From Cryptomeria japonica (Eukaryota; Streptophyta; Pinopsida; Cupressales; Cupressaceae), in contig NC_081409.1 in NCBI RefSeq assembly GCF_030272615.1, positions 27,130,406-27,180,405 on the forward strand: 50,000 nucleotides of DNA, written 5' to 3'. Positions 44,380 to 50,000 of this stretch are shown one piece after another. The stretch's first letter is position 1. Every line of letters begins with the position of its first letter. The notes under the pieces are model-generated. The model did not search any database, had not been told where the DNA came from, and saw nothing but the letters and a program-made list of their open reading frames with translations. A program made the translations under genes and the position numbers.

Positions 44380-47300
44380 ATGGCACCCAGAAGAGAATTT
44401 ATAGGGAAAGTGAATTACCATTACCGAAATATCTATGATGATTTTTTAGAGCAATTAACCATGTCCACCAATGCTGGGGCTAAGGCCAAAGAGTTAGTAC
44501 CTAAGAACCCTCGTCTAAAAATTGGAGATGGCCTTTATGATAAGGGTAATTGGTTGAGGGACCCTGAAATAGGATTGTCAGGCTTAGGACTCTTCAAAGT
44601 CAGTTTTGGGCAGAGGAATTCCCCAGCTCCTTTGAATGGCATATGGGAGCAGGATGTAGGAAAGCTTGTGGTCCCAGGTGTTTTTATGGATGTAGATCTG
44701 TTAGCCCTGATTGCACAAAATTATGACTCTGTGGCAAGATGCATCAGAAACATAAAGGGATTAGTCTTGATTGAGATAAATGAAGATGAATTCAGGAAAG
44801 TGTTTAAACTCAGTGAGTCCTCCAATTTGTTAGAACCTATTGACTTTGAGTCATTAGCCCAGGTTTACAACACACAAAGGGATCATCTTAGAAGTGGCCC
44901 ATTGAAAGAATTCTTTGTAAAGATAGGGGGGTTAACAGTTGTAGGCCCCAACACAATGGAACCATTCTCTCTCAGCCTATTCACTCTGAGAGCTAAGGGT
45001 ATGTATTGGGCATTATGCTAGATTTTTGGAGAGGATGCTGAAAAGAATATGCCAACCCATTATATGTTAATGATTGCACAAATTCTAAACCCCTCCCTAG
45101 CAATAACATTTGATTATGCCTCATACCTTGTTGATGCAATTCATAAAGGGCTAGTAGGAATAAAAAATGGTAAGGTGGATAGGCCATTTGGATGGTACTC
45201 CATGTTAATGCAAATGTTTCTGTTCAAAGGGGCTGATTATTTTGGAAAGGAGATGGACTTGATTAAGGTCAAGGATAAAGAGGAGATGCCAGTGCAATTG
45301 TGGAGTATTGTTCTATCTTGGGATAGAGAAGATGCAAGTTATTTAAAGTTTGATAGATGCTTTGCATCTAAAATTAGGATTCTTCTATGTAGAGAAAACC
45401 TAGAATTCCTAAGGCTCTTTTGGAGTTTCTCAGACCAAAGGAGTTTGTAGAGGATATCAAGATTGTTCACAATTGGGGAGACATATATTTGTACCCTGTG
45501 TCTACTGTTTTTAGAGTGTTTGGATTTAGAGGCACCCCCTTTTTACTACCCTATCAGGTCCCATTGAAGATAGGGATTGCAGAAGTCCTGAGACAAATTG
45601 GGGGATTACAAGAAGTAGAGCTAAGCAATAGAGGTAAAGGGACTATTTTCCCAACTATTACCATGGCTCACCATTTTGTGATCACTAAGGGTGGATGAAG
45701 ATTTTTTGAAGAATTCTTTAAGCCATGTAGGCTGTCTACTGCAATGTCAAGATGTGCAGACCCCGAGGATTTTTCAATGGCATGTTCAGAAAAAGAGCAG
45801 TGTGCAGAGGTAGGCCACATCAATTTCAGTTCCCAGAAGATCTGATTAGAAATGAATTCATCTTAGATGAGCAAGAACTGAGGAAGGAGAAGTGGGTGGC
45901 ATATAAGAAAGCCCTTGATTTTATCCATCAATTTGACACTGGCTATGACCCCCTTTCTAGCTTCAATCCATTTGAGGAGAAAATAAAATTCCTGATTCTT
46001 TATTTTGAAGATCTCATGCAGACCTTAAAAGAAAAGAGAGAGGCCATAATGCAAAATGAGTCTGATAAGGCTAAGATGGTATTGGCTAAGCTTTCCTTTG
46101 CTAGAGATATCCCACGTGGTGACTATGTAATGCACAAAAGGTCAAAGTACACTATGATAATGCCAGTGACAGGTGAGCCTTCCACTTCAAAAGGGAAGAG
46201 GAAAATTGAAGATGTCATTGACATCCAGGATTCCCCTAAGAAGCAGAGAGTGGGAAAGGAAATTGAAATTGATGAGTCTCAATATTCTTCATCTCAGTCT
46301 CCTATCCATATTGGAGATGAACAAGTTGTGGCTGAACAATTATTGCAGTTAGGGAGTCTCAGTGAGATTGCCTATACCTATGAGGAGACCCAAGAGGGGA
46401 TGCCCGAAGAACCACCTAATGCTGAAATGGATTTGACTGATGGTGAGTTAAAGGGCCAAGAAATGGACCTTACTGTTAAGCAAGCTAGTGAAGAATTCCT
46501 AGCTGACAGTAATTTTGTCACATTAGGATCTTTTATATGGTTTCTATGGAAGCGAAATATTGATCAATTCAAGACTAGATGTGAACAAAGGAAAAGTGAA
46601 CAGCCTCTTAAAATTACAACTCAGGTAGAAGAAGAGGTTAAGAAAGAAATGATGCAAGAGTTCAAAGCAATCACCCCTGAGAAAGGAAGAGAAATGGTAG
46701 CAAAGGCTGGCATGTTGATTCTCCCTGAATGGGATATAGTTGATGCCTTAGTGCTTGATGCAGTGAGGAAAGAAACAAAGCCTATGGAAGGAGTGACATT
46801 TAGCAAAGATAATGTTGCTCTTGTCATGTGGTCTTTAAAGAAGGATGAAAACAAAAGAAGGAAGGATGCATCAGATTCTAGCCTCTTAGGAGGCATGATA
46901 GTTACAAGAGTCCAAGACACAAGGGTAGTGGAAGCTGCAAGCACAGTCCTAGAGACTGCAAAATTCAGTGTTGCGGTGGTAGAGAAAGAGGCACAAGAAA
47001 AGGCTAATCTCCAATTGAAGTTGGAGACTATTTTAAAACCTTACAATGATGCTAAAGAAGGAATAGCCAACAAAGACATCATAATTGCTAGACTCCAGAG
47101 TCAACTGGCAGGTCAATATCATCTTGGTGAATCTTTTACACTCATGATAGCCTCGTCTCCAGCAAGACCCCCTCCTTCTAGTCCCATCATTGAATATCCC
47201 CCTTCTCCTATGCCTTCTAGTTCCCAATTACCTAAAAATGTCCAACATGTGTTGGAAAAATTGAAACAAGCTCAGACATTGTATGCAAACAAATATGAGG

Positions 47301-48006
47301 AGAAGGTGAAAGCCACCATCTTGAAGTTTGCTGACTCAGTCAAAACCTCCAATGTATACATAAATATGAAGAGGATTCTTGAGATTTTGATCAAATTGAG
47401 AGAAGAAGAAGCCACTTTGGAACCAATCCTGAATAAGTGGGTGCCTAGAGGTAAAGAGTTAGAGTTCATGTGTTCTTCCCATGCAGATGTAGAAGAGAAT
47501 GACAATCTAAGGTCCACATGTGAGTTTATAAAAGAGATGAATATTCTTTCAGTGGAAGGAGAAGGTATAAAAAGAAAAGCCCAACTTTATAGGAAAGAAT
47601 ATGCAAATCATAAATTTGAAATGTTTCCAGGAGGTTTCATTGGTCCTGTCTAGCTAAAGGAAGAGAAGACTTGGTTAAAGGAGGTGGACCACAATTTGTC
47701 CCTATGGATCAATCAGATTATTAGTACTGATGACACATCCTTATTTGTCAAATAATTGAGGAAGTTGAAAAAGTGAAATCTCATTATGGTTTCATAGAAA
47801 CAGAGATTGGGCATGTACGAGTCACTTGGAAGCGGCTAGAAGATATGAAACAAAAGATTGCTAGTTTTACTTGGCCTAGTGATGATGTGTATCAAGAGTG
47901 GAAAGATAAGTATATGGGACAGAAAGAAGATGCTCGGGAGCAGTTACAGGAGGTTGCAACAGAACAACAAGTAGAGGAAGCCGCAGATGCTGAAAAGAAC
48001 TTATAA
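44380..48006 (+). pseudogene. Large ORF of unknown function (about 1,200 codons), decayed
   Basis: Read from ATG 44380 in three collinear pieces. The first frame runs to about 45395 (in-frame TAG at 45019); a one-base shift gives the next to about 45770 (TGA at 45696); a second shift gives 45752-47653, ended by TAG; a third near 47745 gives the tail to TAA 48004. The N-terminal 430 codons are a mixed helical domain without catalytic signature (examples: RNIKGLVLIEIN, DHLRSGPLKEFFVKI, RQIGGLQEVEL). Later parts are acidic/charged with coiled-coil character, a Pro-rich stretch (about 47160-47230) and a final Glu/Gln-rich helix. No zinc knuckle, protease or RT. It probably belongs to a non-autonomous element, because the layout resembles the second ORF of element 1; a cellular gene is not excluded. 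Confidence 0.6.
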
Positions 48007-48837
48007 TCGCTTCTTGAAAATGACCGGTTGTTTGTAACAAACTTTCTTTTGAAGGGTCCAAAGCTTGTATGCATCCATACTATTATAAATGGATACCAGG
48101 ACTCCTAAAAAAATGATCGCAAGTAATTGTAAGAAAACACTGCAGAAATTTATCTGAGCTTTTTTCTAGTCTTATGGAGAATACTTTGAGTTTTGTAATA
48201 TTTTCTCCAAATTAATATCAATATATAGACTAGAAATAGTGTATATACATAAATGTGCATAGCAGTCATAGGGCAACTCATGTCAAATGTGCAACTCAAT
48301 ACAATAAATAATCTTATTTTGTAGCCCTATAGCATCATAAGGCAGTCCTTGACCAAGTATGCATACAAGAAACATCTAGTTCTATTAAGGCACAAGCATC
48401 AAAGTCAGAGGTTATGACAACTAGTGAAAAACATCAAGAACAAAAAGTTTAGTCTCAAGAATTAGGAGTTGTAATAAAAAAACTTACAAGGATGAGGCAT
48501 ATTCATAACTTTTGCAGTCCCACCTTAAATATCAACACTAGAAGCAACTCATATTGTTCATGTAAAGACAAGACAATATGGGAGTTCATTATACCTAGCA
48601 ACTCGTGGTGTTGTTGTTCGTGTTGGCTCTGTTGGACCTTGCAATTAAGATTCAATATACATTATTCAATAAGATTAACTGTGCAACATAATGAAATATT
48701 GAAAAGTGTGTTACCTTGTTGAGCTTCACTTGGTTTCAAGAATAGTTTAATATTCTCTACTTAACAGGGCCAACCATGTGAAGGTGGAAGCTCATTTGGC
48801 CCCTCCCCCGCCTAACATCACTCTAAATTCCCCGTTA
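48007..48837. other. No gene recognised downstream of the large ORF
   Basis: No PPT, LTR start or repeat of the 42292-44036 array was found, so a 3' LTR for the preceding ORF is not visible. Confidence 0.5.
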
Positions 48838-49040
48838 ACATCTTATAACATTCATTCATTAATTCTTTCTACCATTAATAAAATATAGCATTCATTCATT
48901 AATATCACATAACATTCATTAACACATAACATTGATTAACATTAATTAACACACAACATTCATCAATATTAATTAACACATATCATCCATAACCATTAAT
49001 TAGCACATAATTACATTCACTAACACATAAAAACCAGTCA
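48838..49040. repeat. AT-rich short degenerate repeat (AACATTCATTAACAC type)
   Basis: About a dozen copies of ACATTCATTAA / ATTAACACATA with irregular spacing, just beyond the 3' end of the minus-strand gene model. Confidence 0.7.
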
Positions 49041-49063
49041 TTATCAAATAAGCTAGATTACAA

Positions 49064-49820
49064 TCATTTCTTTCTTTGTTTTTTCTTTGAAGCTATGAAA
49101 AGACTAAGTGGAACATTGGTGTCTTCATCATTTCCCCCCTCTGTAGATGTTCCGCCAACTGCTCATGATCTCAATGTATGCCTAGTCCTATACTGAGGAT
49201 GAGGACATTGAAGCGAAGGGGGGTCCTCTGCAATAACAAAGAAATGGGTTAAATTCAAAAAAATAAATATTATTCTTACAAGTATTTCATTAATTTAGAG
49301 AACATAATAGTTGTGCTCTTTACCTGATGGGGCCACATCATTTTGTGTAGCCTCAACCTCAACATGCTGAACACCATGGTCCTCTTCACCTGAGTGGGGA
49401 ACATCACGTTCTTGAGGTTGTGTAGCCAGATCATGCTCCACTTGCTCACCACCGACTACATGCTCTAAAATATTAACAAGAAAGGTTACATTAATTACTA
49501 CTCTAATTACAAATTAAGATGTTTAATTGTATTAATAGCTAAATAAATAAATTTGAATAGCAAATGAATACCTCCACTACTGGGATGCACATCCGGACGT
49601 TCATGTGCAGGTGTTGTTTCACAATTAGCAGGTTGCATTCCAATGACATGCACATTGTTATCATTGCTTGCTTATTTAAAACAAATATAATCACTTTATG
49701 TTGGAACTCAACATAAATTAGATTATTGGTAAAGTATTCAATTTGAAACAACTTCCATTTACCATATTTACCTGTGTGATGGATGCACTCGAATGTTGTG
49801 TATGCCCACTCAATTCTCAT
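49064..49820 (-). pseudogene. Candidate four-exon minus-strand gene, function unknown
   Basis: Exons on the minus strand: 49820-49772, 49670-49572, 49464-49324 and 49227-49064. Each intron (101, 107 and 96 bp) has GT and AG ends, and all three are phase 1, so the reading is continuous (about 150 codons). Exon 4 has an in-frame TGA (49163-49165), one C-to-T step from CGA, and ends at TGA 49064-49066 after a Lys/Arg-rich tail (SKKKQRKK). The product is low-complexity, rich in His, Glu, Val, Pro and Ser, with no known motif. A different frame upstream (about 49800-49930 on the minus strand, ending ADRL) is also open, so the gene may start beyond ATG 49820 with a small indel. It may be the tail of a plant transposon protein; unproven. 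Confidence 0.45.
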
Positions 49821-50000
49821 AGCCGATCAGCCACGGCTGAATAGCCTTGCTGGTAGGCAATTCTCTTGTCATCTTTTGTGGGTGCTCTATTGAATTCAGA
49901 GCCCTGCATTTTTGCTTGGTACTGTGAATTTTGCTTGCATTGTTTGATAAAAAAAAAATGTTTGCAATTTATTAATATTTTGAGACAATATGGTTTACAT
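49821..50000 (-). other. Possible upstream exon of the minus-strand gene
   Basis: The minus strand is open in one frame from about 49930 to a TGA near 49812, encoding a Gln/Lys-rich stretch (MQGSEF, APTKDDKRIAYQQGYS). The frame does not join the next exon in phase. The window ends before this can be resolved. Confidence 0.3.

Overview
The window looks like nuclear DNA from a large, repeat-rich seed-plant genome. A gymnosperm is my inference: ageing LTR retrotransposons are nested and packed, LTR pairs differ by roughly 1.5-10 percent, and single-copy genes are almost absent. There is no prokaryotic gene organisation and no rRNA or tRNA gene. All percentages are counts by eye.

Layout. (1) 1-7138: a non-autonomous Copia element with Sirevirus-like traits (initiator-Met-type PBS, several polypurine tracts). 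It keeps a decayed CCHC-knuckle gag, and in place of pol carries one 1,090-codon frame broken by 14 stop codons but no frameshift. (2) 7141-7577: a CT/CA microsatellite joining that element to the next. (3) 7578-23143: chromovirus-type Ty3/Gypsy element A, heavily decayed, split by a second chromovirus B (13474-21216) with a clean 5-bp target duplication (GTATG). A second microsatellite (23144-23356) replaces the last bases of A's 3' LTR. (4) 23357-26661: AT-rich debris, a Copia LTR end, a 45-bp satellite and a probable minus-strand Copia remnant. (5) 26662-34451: element C, the youngest LTR element (duplication ATGAT). Its intact 1,090-codon Gag-protease-like ORF has no reverse transcriptase or integrase. 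(6) 34608-36963: two full-length LTRs of one family in opposite orientation. (7) 37251-37625: a complete 375-bp TRIM element (159-bp LTRs, PBS, PPT, duplication GAAGG). (8) 38940-42130: Copia LTR pieces, a degenerate repeat field and an antisense LTR related to element A. (9) 42292-44036: eleven diverged units in which two sequence boxes always lie exactly 54 bp apart, partly arranged as a 478-bp higher-order duplication. They sit just upstream of (10) 44380-48006, a decayed ORF of about 1,200 codons of unknown function whose architecture resembles the extra ORF of element 1. (11) 49064-49820: a candidate four-exon minus-strand gene with one internal stop.

The elements fit a parasitic hierarchy. 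A and B once encoded complete Gag-Pol. Element 1, element C and the TRIM lack reverse transcriptase and integrase and would need enzymes from relatives elsewhere. Most in-frame stops in the decayed ORFs can be explained by C-to-T changes, mainly in the CAG (CHG) context, as expected of methylated and silenced plant transposons. The most unusual signals are the fixed-spacing array at 42292-44036, the two large non-pol ORFs, the intact gag-only ORF of C, and the TRIM.
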